Shown here in pieces: positions 1 to 10,793 of a stretch of DNA of 64,000 bases. This DNA is from Leptodactylus fallax. Lineage: Eukaryota > Chordata > Amphibia > Anura > Leptodactylidae. The stretch covers positions 6,257,501 through 6,321,500 of the forward strand of contig CAMRHE010000063.1 in NCBI GenBank assembly GCA_947044405.1, written 5' to 3'. Numbering within the stretch: the stretch's first letter is position 1; every line of letters starts with the position of its first letter. Under the pieces are notes generated by a model, which had not been told where the DNA came from, made no database searches, and saw nothing but the letters and a program-made list of their open reading frames with translations. The translations under genes and the position numbers were made by a program.

Positions 1-316
1 GTGGGGAGTCTCGAGCCACGGAGACCGCGGCTAAATCAGCTACCACAAGATCAAGCAGGATGCTTATTTTTTTCAATGGGAGGCAAAATCTGTGCGGAAT
101 CCACCCCCAAATCAGCGTCAAATTCCTACGTGTGAACGCCCCCTAATTGTCAGTTTCTCCCTCAGTGGTGGGTGGAGACTAACTATTATGTGGTCTCCCT
201 TATACTGCACACAAAGCGTAGGGGAGATTCTCCTCATCTAACTCCCTCAGAAGCATCAGCAGGATCAGAGAAGACATTATCAAGAAGAACCAATGAAAAT
301 AAAGCAACTTTCTACT
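1..316. other. Left edge; right-end fragment of a TTCACA-type MITE (about 75-143)
   Basis: No gene is visible. Bases 75-143 read as the right end of a Harbinger-like MITE: they finish with CGTGTGAACGCCCCC followed by TAA, the reverse of the GGG...TTCACA start seen at 39802 and 51819. Bases 150-316 hold nothing I recognise and form the left flank of Tc1-A. Confidence 0.4.
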
Positions 317-318
317 TA

Positions 319-519
319 CACTGGGGAAAAAAAAGTATTTAGTCAGCCACCAATTGTGCAAGTTCTCACACTTAAAAAGATGAGGCCGGCCTGTAATTGT
401 CATCATAGGTAGACCTCAACTATGAGAGACAAAATGAGAAAACAAATCCAGAAAATCACATTGTCTGATTTTTTAAGAATTTATTTGCAAATTATGGTGG
501 AAAATAAGTATTTGGTCAA
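319..519 (+). repeat. Tc1-A left terminal inverted repeat
   Basis: About 200 bases starting CACTGGGGAAAAAAAAG and ending with the inner direct repeat AATAAGTATTTGGTCA. The third base (C) differs from the right end, which reads CAGTGGGG in reverse complement. Confidence 0.95.
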
Positions 520-534
520 TAACAAAAGTTCATC

Positions 535-1557
535 TCAATACTTTGTTATATATCCTTTGTTGGCAATGACAGAGGTCAAACATTTTCTGTAAGTCTTCAC
601 AAGGTTGGCACACACTGTTGCTGGTATGTTGGCCCATTCCTCCATGCAGATCTCCTCTAGAGCAGGGATGTTTTGGGGCTGTCGCTGGCCAACACGGACT
701 TTCAACTCTCTCCAAAGGTTTTCTATGGGGTTGAGATCTGGAGACTGGCTAGGCCACTCCAGGACCTTGAAATGCTTCTTACGAAGCCGCTCCTTCGTTG
801 CCCTGGCGGTGTGCTTGGGATCATTGTCATGCTGAAAGACCCAGCCACGTTTCATCTTCAATGCCCTTACTGATAGAAGGAGGTTTGCACTCAAGATCTC
901 AGGATACATGGCCCCATTCATTCTTTCATGTACACGGATCAGTCGTCCTGGTCCCTTTGCAGAGAAACAGCCCCAAAGCATGATGTTGCCCCCCCATGCT
1001 TCACAGTAGGTATGGTGTTCTTTGGATACAACTCAGCATTCACTCTCCTCCAAACACGACGAGTTGTGTTTCTACCAAACAGTTCTACTTTGGTTTCATC
1101 TGACCATATGACATTCTCCCAATACTCTTCTGGAACATCCAAATGCTCTCTAGCAAACTTCAGACGGGCCCGGATATGTACTGGCTTAAGCAGGGGGACA
1201 CGTCTGGCACTGCAGGATCTGAGTCCCTGGCGGCGTAGTGTGTTACTGACGGTAGCCTTTGTTACGTTAGTCCCAGCTTTCTGCAGGTCAGTCACTAGGT
1301 CCCCCCCGTGTGGTTCTGGGATTTTTGCTCACCGTTCTTGTGATCATTTTGACCCAACGGGGTGAGATATTGCGTGGAGCCCCTGATGGAGGGAGATTAT
1401 CAGTGGTCTTGTATGTCTTCCATTTTCTAATTATTGCTCCCACAGGTGATTTCTTCACACCAAGCTGCTTGCCTATTGCAGATTCAGTCTTCCCAGCCTG
1501 GTGCAGGTCTACAATTTTGTTTCTGGTGTCCTTCCACAGCTCTTTGGTCTTCACCAT
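535..1557 (-). pseudogene. Tc1-A transposase, two frameshifts in homopolymers
   Basis: Cut-and-paste transposase of the Tc1/mariner superfamily. It reads in three frames: start at 1557 (MVKTKELW), a second frame through the middle, and a third frame from about 989 to the stop at 535. The N-terminal third has the helix-turn-helix DNA-binding region ([18 protein letters not shown]). The catalytic triad is visible: [22 protein letters not shown] and [11 protein letters not shown], with 34 residues between the second D and the E (DD34E). The first break is at a C7 run (1301-1307) where six bases fit the frame. The second is at a C7 run (989-995) where eight fit (the usual KHGGG before MLWGC). Net length is about 340 residues, normal for the family. 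No other stop is seen, so these may be real mutations or assembly errors. Confidence 0.93.
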
Positions 1558-1719
1558 AGTGGAGTTTGGAGTGTGACTGTTTGAGGTTGTGGACAGGTGT
1601 CTTTTATACTGATAACAATGTCACACAGGAGCCATTACTACAGGTAATGAGTGGAGGACAGAGGAGCCTCTTAAAGAAGAAGTTACAGGTCTGTGAGAGC
1701 CAGAAATCTTGCTTGTAGG

Positions 1720-1914
1720 TGACCAAATACTTATTTTCCACCATAATTGGCAAATAAATTCTTATCAGACAATGTGATTTTCTGGATTTGTTTTCTCATT
1801 TTGTCTCTCATAGTTGAGGTCTACCTATGATGTCAATTACAGGCCGGCCTCATCTTTTTAAGTGGGAGAACTTGCACAATTGTTGGCTGACTAAATACTT
1901 TTTTTTCCCCACTG
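1720..1914 (-). repeat. Tc1-A right terminal inverted repeat
   Basis: About 195 bases, the reverse complement of the left arm. It starts at the inner direct repeat TGACCAAATACTTATT and ends CCCCACTG against the TA at 1915-1916. It is five bases shorter than the left arm near a T run. Confidence 0.95.
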
Positions 1915-1925
1915 TAGCTCTAGCA

Positions 1926-1990
1926 GTTTGTAGTCTGTTACCATGGAGACACATAGGTTTCCAGAGAAGCTGTATACACAAAACGATAGG
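1926..1990. repeat. Dispersed repeat with ACCATGGAGAC core (copy 1)
   Basis: The segment containing TAGTCTGTTACCATGGAGAC then AGCTGTATACACAAAAC matches 8843-8897 closely. It directly abuts Tc1-A, which apparently inserted into or beside it. Confidence 0.7.
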
Positions 1991-2511
1991 AGATTTTTTT
2001 TTTTTTTGCGTTTTAGCTGCAGTCTAAAATATCAGGAAATACACTTCAATATCCAAAAATATTGTTATATTATTTATTCAAATCATATTCAGAAATTATT
2101 CATTTCAAAATTATCGCCATTGAAGACAAAATTTCAAGGGTGAACTTACCCAAAAGAAGAAATTGAAGAGGAACAAGAGATATTTGACACAGACCGTGCC
2201 CCTGTCATCCTTCTCCTCATCCAGATCGTGCCCCATCTCCGCAACGTCTAAGAATAAACAGTCGATAGCTTATATTCGCTCGGCTTTTGCTATAAACGCT
2301 TCACAGAGAATATTTGCATTTAGTAAACAATTGATTTTCCTTTCTCTGCAGAGTAAACAGCAAAAAGACAGAAACAATCTCTCATATACCAAGACAAACA
2401 GTGCCTTAAAGTGGATGTCCACCTAGTATCCTCAGGTCATTATTAGGTCTGTGCTGATTCATTTCATTACATAACACGTCTGTTACAAAGCTCCAAATCC
2501 TCAGCTTAGAC
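1991..2511. other. No gene or repeat recognised
   Basis: AT-rich sequence with a poly-T run near 1994-2006. Open frames here are short and have no recognisable motif. Confidence 0.5.
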
Positions 2512-3503
2512 TTAAAGGGAAAGTAAATGTTTATTTATTTTATCATAAACCAATAGTGCAGGTGAAGGGAAGAAACTTTGTAATATACTTCATTTAAGAA
2601 AAGTGTCCGTGTCTTTATCTATTACTCCTGTCTTTGCTTCTTATCTGAATGAGTTTGGTCTGTCCTATATACACAAGCAGAGTGAGTTTACAATGAGGAC
2701 TATGGAGAGGGGTGGGAGAAAACCAAGAAATGAGGCATCTACAGCATCACATGAGTTGTTTCTGTCAGGACAACCCAGCTGTGTTGTGAAAGTGAACTGT
2801 CTCTCTATAGTGCAGATGTCTCTCTGCTTTGAGGTGCTCTTTTCCTCCCCCTCCTCTCTCCATAGAGTTCTACTGGACAAATTTGATTGGTGGCAGAAGA
2901 AGGAAAATAAGTGAAGAAACGGTCATTTACTTTAATAAGCTGAGGTCTATGGAGAGGGGTGGGAGAAAACCGAGCTATGAGGCGTCTAAAGCATTATAGG
3001 AGTTGTTTCTGTCACAATAACCCAGATGAGTTGTGAAAGAGAACTGTCTCTCTGTAGTGCAGATGTCTCTCTGCTTCGAGGCGCTCTCCATAGTGTTCTA
3101 TTGGACAGATTTGATCAGTTGCAGAAGGAGGAAAATAAGTGAAGAAACAGGCCATTTTTTAATTAAACTGAAGTCTATGGAGAGGGGTGGGAGAAGACAG
3201 AGATATGAGGTGTTTACAGCATTACATGAGTTGTTTCTGTCAGGATAAGCCAGATAGGTTGTGAAAGAGAACTGTCTCTCTATAATATAGAATCATATAG
3301 ATGTCTCTCTGCTTTGAGGTGCTCTCTTCCCCAACCCCTCTCCATAGACTTCTACTGTTCAGATACGATCAATGACAGAAGGAGGAAAATAACTGAAGAA
3401 ACAGGTCATTTTTTTTCATAAAGTATATTAAAAAGTTTGTTATCTTCACCCCCACAATGGATTTATGAAAAAAACTAAAATAAAAAATGTAGTTATGCTT
3501 TAA
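2512..3503. mobile_element. TTAA-bounded MITE (T2/Kolobok-like) with an internal tandem array
   Basis: The left end reads TTAAAGGGAAAGTAAATG and the right end, in reverse complement, TTAAAGCATAACTACATT. Both sit on TTAA. Similarity continues inward for about 90 bases, including GGTGAAG followed by AAACTTT and AATATACTT on both arms. The element is non-coding; its middle is filled by a 240-base tandem repeat. TTAAAGG-type ends on TTAA targets are what I recall of Xenopus T2 MITEs in the Kolobok group. The family assignment is inference; the inverted repeat is seen directly. Confidence 0.8.
2690..3420. repeat. Tandem repeat, about 240-base unit, 3 copies
   Basis: The marker TATGGAGAGGGGTGGGA recurs at about 2701, 2948 and 3176, and GTCTCTCTGCTT at about 2818, 3064 and 3304. 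Copies are diverged by substitutions and small indels. The array lies wholly inside the TTAA-bounded MITE. Confidence 0.88.
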
Positions 3504-3529
3504 ATGTTTCCAATACTTTTATATAGATG

Positions 3530-3750
3530 AGCAGAGCTATCCTTAGAACAAGTCAACAATATCACAATGGTGGAGTCCAACACTCGATATCCCCCACAAT
3601 CAACTGATTGAAGACAAAGCAACACTCATGCAACATTGCAGCCTCTCTTTAATGATGTCATGTCCACCATGTTTTTACTCAAAGATGTAATACTGAGCCC
3701 AGCCACTATGCAATGTGTGGCACTGCGTCTGGTATACAGTGAAGATCAGG
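3530..3750. repeat. Degenerate internal fragment of the AAGGGG foldback family
   Basis: The order of phrases (CCCCCACAATCAACTGATTG, a GCAGCCTCT stretch, ATGTCATGTCCACC, then ATGCAATGTGTGGCACTG) matches the internal layout I recall for anuran TTAA foldbacks. No intact termini are visible. Confidence 0.45.
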
Positions 3751-5509
3751 GGTGGAGTAAATAATGAATTAGGCCAGCAGCACCAATCTATGAGTATATA
3801 CAACCCAAAAGGTCAAAGGACATGACAGGTCTATCAGACCAAGACATTTGGAGGTTTGTATAAAAAAATGAAGCTACCTAGGATAAAGTGGCAGCCCACG
3901 TTCATGTCCATTGGGGGACTCGCATTCTCATGATCAGAGGGGGCCTCAGTGTTCAGACACGTATTACTTATACTACAGATAGACATCCTCTATAGAGCCA
4001 CCAATGAGCAACTGGAATAATTGGGGGATACACATTATAAAAGGGAATGCCTTTGCATTAATAAGTCGTCATGGTGATCTGGGCTTAATGGAAAAGAAAA
4101 GGACCAAGAAAACTCCAATGAGAGAAGACAGACCGACAGTATGAGACCTGTGGCCATGTTTCCTAGACCGAACATAGCCATTTGAAACCAACCTTGAAGC
4201 TCCTCAATTTGCTCTTGTTATGGGCAATTGTCAGCCCATCTTGAAGGACCTTAAAGGTGTCTTCCCACATTAAAAACATAGGATTCTACACCAACATAGA
4301 AGAAGATTCTTTACTGTAAGAGACTATGGAAGTATGGAACAATACAACAGACTAGTTACTAAATATCTGGAGGTGGTTCATTAATCCAGGAAATTATTCA
4401 GAATTTTTTACAAGATGAGAAAAATTGGCTATTACCTCATTGACAATTTTTGCCTTCCTCTGGATCAACCCTGCAGCATGGATGGACATATGTTTTTTTT
4501 CAGCCTTACAATCTACTCTACATTACTGGGAATTTCAAGAGTTAAATATCTTATTAATAATAGACTTAATTTTGGCATTTTACCCAAAAAAATGGTTCCA
4601 GATTATAGCTTGATGGAAGAGAATTATCTAAAGACCATTTCAGCTGATATATAATTCATCAGCCTGATCGATATATACCCAAGAACTGATGCAGGAATCT
4701 CTTGTTGTAAATCCATAGGATGAGCAGAAGGTTATTTCAAGAAGAGATGTTCTCCATTGTTATTTTAGTCTTTCAGTCCCCATACCTTCCTTATATGAAA
4801 CCTAATTCTTAGAACGGCGGTGCCAATGGTACCTTATAGCAAGCCGCTGTTCACATTTGTGTTGAAGACTTTGTTAATAATTGTAGAAGAACATCAACAC
4901 TGCGTGACGTCAAAAAGAGATACCGCAACCAAACCTATAAGTTGGTGGGACCATTAGAAGACAGAACCTGCATTCTAAGGGATATTGAAGATCTTATCAA
5001 TAGATCTTCAGATAGAAGAAAGTAGGGCCACAAAGCAGAAGTGGGGCAATTCTTGTGGCAAGGACCCACAATCAGCCATATCTTCCCATGTCTGTCTTTG
5101 GTCGGGAGCACCTACAGTACACCAAATCTCCTATATCCTCTAGGATTGGCTGCGCAGTGGAACCGAGCCACCATAGTCTGCAGATCTTGAGATGCGAGTT
5201 GGTGCTTCCCCTAAAATTGCTACAAGAATCCTCTTGAATCGAAATAAGTGAGTTCCCCAAATTTCATTTTGGGTCTAATTTACTAGAATTTTATTGGGTC
5301 CAAATAAAGTCAGTCCAAATCAAAAGTGCCTTACAAAGTTGTCCAAAAAAGTTCAACAATAACTTTCAATAGCGAAGGGTAGCCCGTACCACATGATCTA
5401 AACCAGCCAATGATAGCTGAGAGGCTTAGCTTTCAGTTGTCATTGAAAGGATTTGGATTAGGTTAGTCTTGGTTACTGAAAGTTGGCCATTGATGAAGAG
5501 TTACTGGTT
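3751..5509. other. No gene recognised
   Basis: Mixed-composition DNA. A TTAAAGG motif lies near 4250 without a partner end. The longest open frame, 4415-4654, has no family resemblance. Nothing further is supported. Confidence 0.5.
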
Positions 5510-5625
5510 AGATAGCCGGCTACCAGTGTAAATTCCAAAAATTTCGGCTTCGCTGGAGTCTGAAATGATTGGAAAATTCCTAATGAATTTGATTTGTGTC
5601 AACAATCTTTCGCTCATATCTACTC
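5510..5625. repeat. End fragment of a GATGAGCGAA-type element
   Basis: The stretch with AAATTTCGGCTTCG and GAATTTGATTTG, ending TTCGCTCATATCTACT, matches the right-end style of family F (GTTCGTTCATCTTTA at 10779-10793). The left boundary is not clear. Confidence 0.35.
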
Positions 5626-6347
5626 TTGATTCAACCACAATCTTGACATCAGTGATGCCGCTGTTTTTGAACAATTTCCATCAAAAATGTTTTGGATGAA
5701 CTACAATAATTTCCCAAAAAGTTGGCCAAGAATTTTTTGTGCTAGTCAATGTAAAGATGCAATGATATAACACTACTTTGTGAAAAAAAATAATCATAGT
5801 AAAATACGCATGAATGAAATCCTACAACAACCATTTGACTATCTTGTCTTAAGCTGGTCATACGTTACAGATAACTGTTGGCCAAAACATTCAGATATCC
5901 ATCCTGAGCCCCATAGACATGCATGCTCAGTCAAGTGTGCATGTGCTCTCCATGGGGAGAGGCATCTGACTGAAAACAAAGGATGGAATGAGTTGAAATC
6001 CAATAATCCAGTTTTTCTTTACCCAACATCTACCATTGGGACGGTATTGACATTCACATTTAATATGTCTGGTCAACATTAGAGTGGAGGTCTCCTTGAG
6101 AAAAGGAAGTTGTCTTTTCCTGGATGCTTAGGGTCAATTTACTATATGGAACCCAAGGAGTATTGAAGGGTCTCCTGGTGCTTTAATAGGCCAGTAGGCG
6201 CTCACAGCACTATGTAATGGTGTGTAACTTGAGTGGGTGCATAGGGTGCAACCACGCCTGGGCCAAGAAGCCTTATGGGGTCCATAAGGTATTTCTTCCC
6301 AGTATGAAGAGACCAGTATTATAACCAATAAATTATACTTTGGGAAC
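5626..6347. other. No gene recognised
   Basis: Low-copy DNA of unremarkable composition. The open frame at 5780-6082 has no recognisable domain. Confidence 0.5.
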
Positions 6348-6424
6348 CTAGTACACAGGGGCATAAGTAGCATAGAGTGGGCCCCATAGCAAACTTTTGA
6401 CTTGCCCATCCCACACACAGCATA

Positions 6425-6735
6425 GCGCCCCCTTTCCTGGCCCCCACACGGTATAATGCCCCGTTTACACACACTATAATGTCCTAAAGTGACCTCAAGA
6501 CAATATAATATCCCATAGTGGCCCCTCCACACAGTATTATGCCCCATAGCGGCCCCTCCACACAATATAATGTCCCAGAGTGGCCCCTGTACACAGGGGC
6601 ATATCCCATAGCAGCTCCTCCACACAGTATAATATCCCATAGTGGCCCCTCCACACAGTATAATATCCTATAGTGGCCCCTCCACACAGTAGTATGTCCC
6701 ATAGTGGCCCCTTGACATAGTATAATGTGCAACAG
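6425..6735. repeat. Minisatellite, about 31-base unit, about 10 copies
   Basis: The unit is built on CCCATAGTGGCCCCTCCACA followed by CAGTATAATAT. CATAGTGG-like cores fall at about 6515, 6545, 6576, 6607, 6639, 6670 and 6701. Minus-strand open frames here are a by-product of the repetition. Confidence 0.9.
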
Positions 6736-6739
6736 TGGC

Positions 6740-7000
6740 CCCTACAGCATTTGTTGCAAATATTGCAAAAATTTCAGGATCAACAGAACCCGAAATTTTT
6801 GGGGTATACCACCCACAAACTTTTATTATACTCTGGGGTCTTTTCAGACGTCCACCTTCCCCTTCTGGCCTTCAGGGGTACCCCTGTGTCCCATTTTACG
6901 TCACTGTCAACAATGTCATGATGCTGTTTGGCATCAGCGTTGTGATATGGGACGCACAGGGCCCCCTGGAGGGCAGAAGGGGAAACTGAGGTGGCCGTGA
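6740..7000. repeat. Family F fragment inside the hAT element
   Basis: AACCCGAAATTTTTGGGGTA then TTTATTATACTCTGGGGTC is the reverse orientation of the family F core seen at 10655-10750 and 57200-57290. Confidence 0.6.
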
Positions 7001-7117
7001 GCAGGAGTGGGGATCTTTAAGTAACTAGGGCCCATTACCTGCCATTATCACTGGGGCCCATAATGTCGCGGACCCCATAGCAGCTGTTATGGCAATAGTT
7101 GCGCCACGGCTAGTTCA

Positions 7118-7790
7118 GATTTTGCATGGGGGCTCAGGAGCTTCACGCTATGTCTGTGGGTAGAATTCCCCTATTGTACAACTATGGGCTCAAATGCAGA
7201 TATCTGTGAGCGGGGGTTCACTCATCCGTCCCTTTTAACTTTCTGATCATTGTACAGAATCTTCGTCTTGGTAATTATCTATATTTCTAATATGCGGTGG
7301 AGAGAATAAAGCTTCTGTTGACCTGAATTTGTCGTCTCTTCTGCGGCTAAATTACCTATTCTTAAGCAATGAAAGGAAACTCAAAGACTCAGAAAGAAAA
7401 TAACACATTCAATTCGGAGTTCTTTTTGACTTAAATTACCACATCTGTGCGCAATTCCAATTCACCCCATGGTAAATTGCAATTTTAATAAGTCATGAAC
7501 TCAATAAGTGTTTTCTGCCTGGTGAAATACATCCGAGCCGAGAGAGCCGGCCGATCTGAAACTCCGTTATGTCTTAAAGTATTTCCAATTTATAGGGTGA
7601 AAATGAACTGGAAGTTTTTTTTTACTTCCTCATTTTCTTTTAGTTAATAAGAAAGAGACTGGTTTTAGAATCCGGTAAAATATTCTTAAAGCGGCGATGA
7701 TATTTATAGGGGTTTGCTCAAGTAAAGGGTTTCGTCTGGTCATAGGGCGCATGGTGGGAAGGACAGATGTGTCCCTCTGAACCTTTTTTC
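7118..7790. other. Low-copy AT-rich stretch; conserved-element candidate (7250-7680)
   Basis: There is no repeat, hairpin or long open frame. Homeobox-like cores (TAATTA, TTAATAAG) are present, and the composition differs from neighbouring repeats. Whether it is conserved cannot be judged from one sequence. Confidence 0.3.
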
Positions 7791-8420
7791 TTCACTTGAG
7801 ATGAGTGTGTTGCGTTAACCACCTATGAAATAAAAAGTTTGTGGGATGTCCAAGAGGAAAGGGAAGGGAAGAGACATCTAGTCTAAACTGGAATATAGTT
7901 CTAGGTGTAACATATATAGTGTCAGGGGTATATATAGAGGAAGTAAAATATCTAGGGTGCATGTCAACATAATCACCCCGATACAGGGTCATAAGGCCAA
8001 GATATAACTTGGGCCCCCTGCACAACTCATCCTCACAACCATCAGGTATATCTTGTCTGTACATGTTAACAGCATTTACAGTTCCCTTTTCTTCTCTATC
8101 TGGCCCAGACCACCATGACGACTTGTTCACAACATGTCTGTGCACACAAGCTTCCCATCATTCCCATCCCCTATTGCTGCCCCACCACATAGTAACAATG
8201 CTCCCTTTTGGCTCCAGCCTCCACCACAGAATCCCACATTGACTATATGTTGTTGCACAACTGTTTTTTCTGCCATGGCAGGGTTAATCTTCTCCTTTCT
8301 GACAGTGGCAGGCAGTGCATCAAAAATCTTCTCACTCTAGTGCACCAGAGAGCGGGGGAAAAAATTTATGATGCACGGATCAAGGCCATCAAATTAGAAT
8401 TTCTCACATAAGAAACATCT
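7791..8420. other. Possible old dispersed repeat shared with 24296-24560
   Basis: The phrase TCTGGCCCAGACCACCATGA (8099-8118) recurs with one change near 24464. Flanking text is only loosely similar. No coding signal is convincing. Confidence 0.35.
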
Positions 8421-8429
8421 AGGGAACAA

Positions 8430-8766
8430 GTGGGGGCCCCAGGTGGACCTCCAGTGATCAGACACTTATTCCCTATACTGTGGATGATCTTTAGGTCTAT
8501 GATTCTAAAATAATTGGTTTCTGACTCCGAGGAGAAGGAGAGCTCAAAAGTTCCCCTAAGTGCACTACATGGATGAACCATTCACTATGGTTCCTGAAGA
8601 TTGCCATCCTGGCAGTCCCATTGAATGAAGCATTGTCCACATGGGTGCACCACTACTCCATTCTCATGGGAACTTTTGGACTCCTATTTTTGTGATCGCT
8701 GTGGGTCCCAGTAGTTGTAGCAATCAGCGATCAGACATTTTTCCCCTAGGGGATAACCCCTTTACA
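8430..8766. repeat. TTAA foldback-family fragment
   Basis: It contains GATCAGACACTTATTCCCTA and ends GGGGATAACCCCTTTA, matching the internal and terminal phrases of the complete copy at 28695-29029. The left terminus is missing. Confidence 0.5.
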
Positions 8767-8837
8767 CTATCCAATTGGTATCATGGTCGGTAGAAGAGAG
8801 TAACTCTTGAGTGTAGGATCAGACTACACAGATTAGG

Positions 8838-8900
8838 TGGTAGTCTGTAACCATGGAGACGTATAGGTCTGCCTAGGAGCTGTAAACACAAAACAGCAAG
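8838..8900. repeat. Dispersed repeat with ACCATGGAGAC core (copy 2)
   Basis: TAGTCTGTAACCATGGAGAC and AGCTGTAAACACAAAAC match the sequence directly right of Tc1-A (1926-1990). Confidence 0.7.
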
Positions 8901-9089
8901 ATGGCCACCAAGTCTGTTTGCAAAGTGGGCATTAATACGTCTTAGAATAGCCACAGTCCCCAACAATTTCTGTCATTGTATAAAACCTAGTGTAAAGGGA
9001 AATTCTAGTTCATTAAAATTTTTAGCAATGTAATTTTTTTTTTACATTACTTTGGATAAAAATATAAAGGTACGATGAAAATAGCCAAT

Positions 9090-9505
9090 ACAGATAACAT
9101 CATGAAACGTTACACAGGACTGCAAGCAAAACTACAACATTATCAGAACTTCTAAACTATGGTGAGAAAGTGTTAAATGACAAACTCGGCTCAGCTACAT
9201 CTTTACGTATTACCACAGGGACGATCTATGCAGAATACATTCTTATTGCAGTTGACACATTGATAGCTTTATTAAGTAACATGATTCCATTTTACGTCCC
9301 GCCTGAATAAAAACGCTTCTACAAATAGAAGACCGTCGTCTGATATTACACAATGTTTTACATCCCACATCACTGTAAATACAGATGTAGCAGAGCTGTT
9401 GTGTTACATAGGACTGCAGGTAAACTTACTACAACAAGCAAACCTCATGCACAAACAAAACCGTTAAATAACACGTCCAGCTCTGCTACATCTACACACA
9501 AGTAT
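9090..9505. repeat. Two copies of an ACTGCAGG...GCTACATCTA repeat
   Basis: Both halves contain a GGACTGCAGGTAAA-like start and a GCTCTGCTACATCTA-like end (about 9115-9215 and 9410-9500). A third copy is at 41790-41852. The function and class are unknown. Confidence 0.55.
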
Positions 9506-10070
9506 TCACCCAAGTAACGTCATTACTACTACACCACTATAGTACAGTATAGTCGGACTCCCAATGACATAACATAGGCTTGTCTCGCACGCCATCGTCT
9601 TCACTTACCGTCTTGTCGTGTTTACTCTTGCACAAGATAATTTTATGCGTCCTCTGCGGAAACCGAGCGAAACACAATGTAATCAATGTTGTAGTTTTTT
9701 TTTTTTTTTTTCCGACAGCCAGTGGCTTTATTGAGCATGAGACAGCGGCTTTTAACCAGCAAGTCTCATCATTAGGCTGACTGAGGAAGATCCTGTGTTA
9801 TGAGAGTTTCAGAGAATCAGGAGGAAGGTTAATTGAACTTTTACTTGGGTGCACTCCAACTTTTTCATGTAGAGTGAAGCCATGATGGTTGTTGACTGCT
9901 GCCATCTCCTGGCGGATGCGTCTATTTGCCTCCAGCTGGTGTAAACTTCTATTTTTGTGCTAAAAATATATTCAAGGCAAATGGGATTGTTAGAAACACT
10001 AAATGCAAAGAGTGTCCAAAAATATTTTAGAAAATATCCAAGAATTTCCTCCATTCATTGCCTCCTTTAA
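9506..10070. other. No gene recognised
   Basis: A poly-T run lies near 9694-9710. A minus-strand frame at 9809-10054 has no recognisable motif. Confidence 0.5.
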
Positions 10071-10416
10071 GAGATGGGCGAACATTGTGAGATTCATTTC
10101 GCGAATATTGACTAGTTTCGGACCGATCTTGTTTGTTCATTAATGAAAGCTCCTCAGCCCCCAGGGGAGGTGCTGTAAAATAATACACACTGGTCTGCTG
10201 CCCTCACCATTCCTGGGCTCCCTTATGGCATCTGGTGCACATTCCCCGGCATCTTCAGTACTGTTCAAGCCCCCAATGGACTCCTCTGTGATGTCAAGGG
10301 CCCCAGGAAGCACCCCACGTGACCACTGAGGCCCAATCATAGACCACAGCAGTCCCCCGGGACCTGTGACTTCACATAAGAGGCCAGAGACCTCTAAGTC
10401 TGGAGACCCTGGGGAA

Positions 10417-10450
<34 letters not shown>

Positions 10451-10793
10451 GTTTATATAGCACCATTAATTCCATGGTGCTTTACATTTGCGGATTTACA
10501 TACGGTACACCAGATATACAAAACAGATAATGCTAACAGAGACCAACTGGTACAGTGGGATAGAGAGCCCTGCCCGCAAGGGCATGCCATGCACCGGATG
10601 GCACGAGGGGGATCAGGAGAGGTGAGTATCAGTGTTTATTATTTTACCGCACCTCCCCTGGGCCTCCACTTATTACACTCTGGGGTCTGATGAGACCCTG
10701 AAGTATAACAGTGATTTGTGGGTGGCTATACCCAAGATTATTGGACAATTTATATGAATCCCAGCTTGTTGAACTGGTTCGTTCATCTTTACT
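10071..10793. mobile_element. Family F: inverted-repeat-ended dispersed element
   Basis: The left end AGAGATGGGCGAAC and the right end GTTCGTTCATCTTTA are inverted relative to each other, marking a non-coding DNA-transposon-like element. A diagnostic core, CCTGGGCCTCCACTTATTA then ACTCTGGGGTCTGA, recurs at 11345-11380, 13885-13905 and, in variant form, at 6820-6840 and 57205-57240. A separate poly-ATT module (10405-10600) is nested inside it. Target duplication is unclear and the superfamily is unassigned. Confidence 0.65.
10405..10600 (-). repeat. (ATT)n tail with TATATAGCACCATTAATTCC module
   Basis: About nine ATT repeats (10420-10450) are followed by TTTATATAGCACC, ATTCCATGGTGCTTTACA and GCCCTGCCCGCAAGGGC. 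On the minus strand this is a body ending in a poly(AAT) tail, a common amphibian and fish dispersed sequence as I recall it. It appears nested within family F. Confidence 0.6.

Larger units (their letters stand above)
319..1914 (-). mobile_element. Tc1-A: full-length Tc1/mariner transposon, nearly intact
   Basis: A complete Tc1-like DNA transposon of about 1.6 kb flanked by the expected TA target duplication (317-318 and 1915-1916). It carries long inverted repeats of about 200 bases at both ends, and one transposase gene on the minus strand fills the interior. Each inverted repeat contains an outer and an inner direct repeat (AAAGTATTTAGTCA and AATAAGTATTTGGTCA), the IR/DR layout of Sleeping Beauty-like elements. 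By eye the two arms differ by about five substitutions and one five-base indel, so the insertion is young. The right flank is a dispersed repeat that recurs near 8840. Transposition would need transposase supplied from elsewhere, since its own gene is frameshifted. Confidence 0.97.
6356..7109. mobile_element. Non-autonomous hAT-like element with 8-base target duplication
   Basis: The left end reads CAGGGGCATAAGTAG and the right end, reverse complemented, CCGTGGCGCAACTATTGCC; both resemble the CAG(T/G)GGCGTAACTA termini of hAT/Charlie elements. The 8 bases outside are CTAGTACA (6348-6355) and CTAGTTCA (7110-7117), 7 of 8 identical, the duplication size expected for hAT. There is no transposase frame. 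The interior holds a 31-base minisatellite and a family F fragment. Confidence 0.8.

Noticed and set aside
605..1576. Plus-strand frames across Tc1-A (76, 66, 145 and 88 residues)
   Set aside because: They are antisense to the recognisable transposase on the minus strand.
1926..1990. Promoter X-box at ACCATGGAGAC
   Set aside because: The motif is part of a dispersed repeat (also 8838-8900) with no adjacent gene; calling it regulatory would be unsupported.
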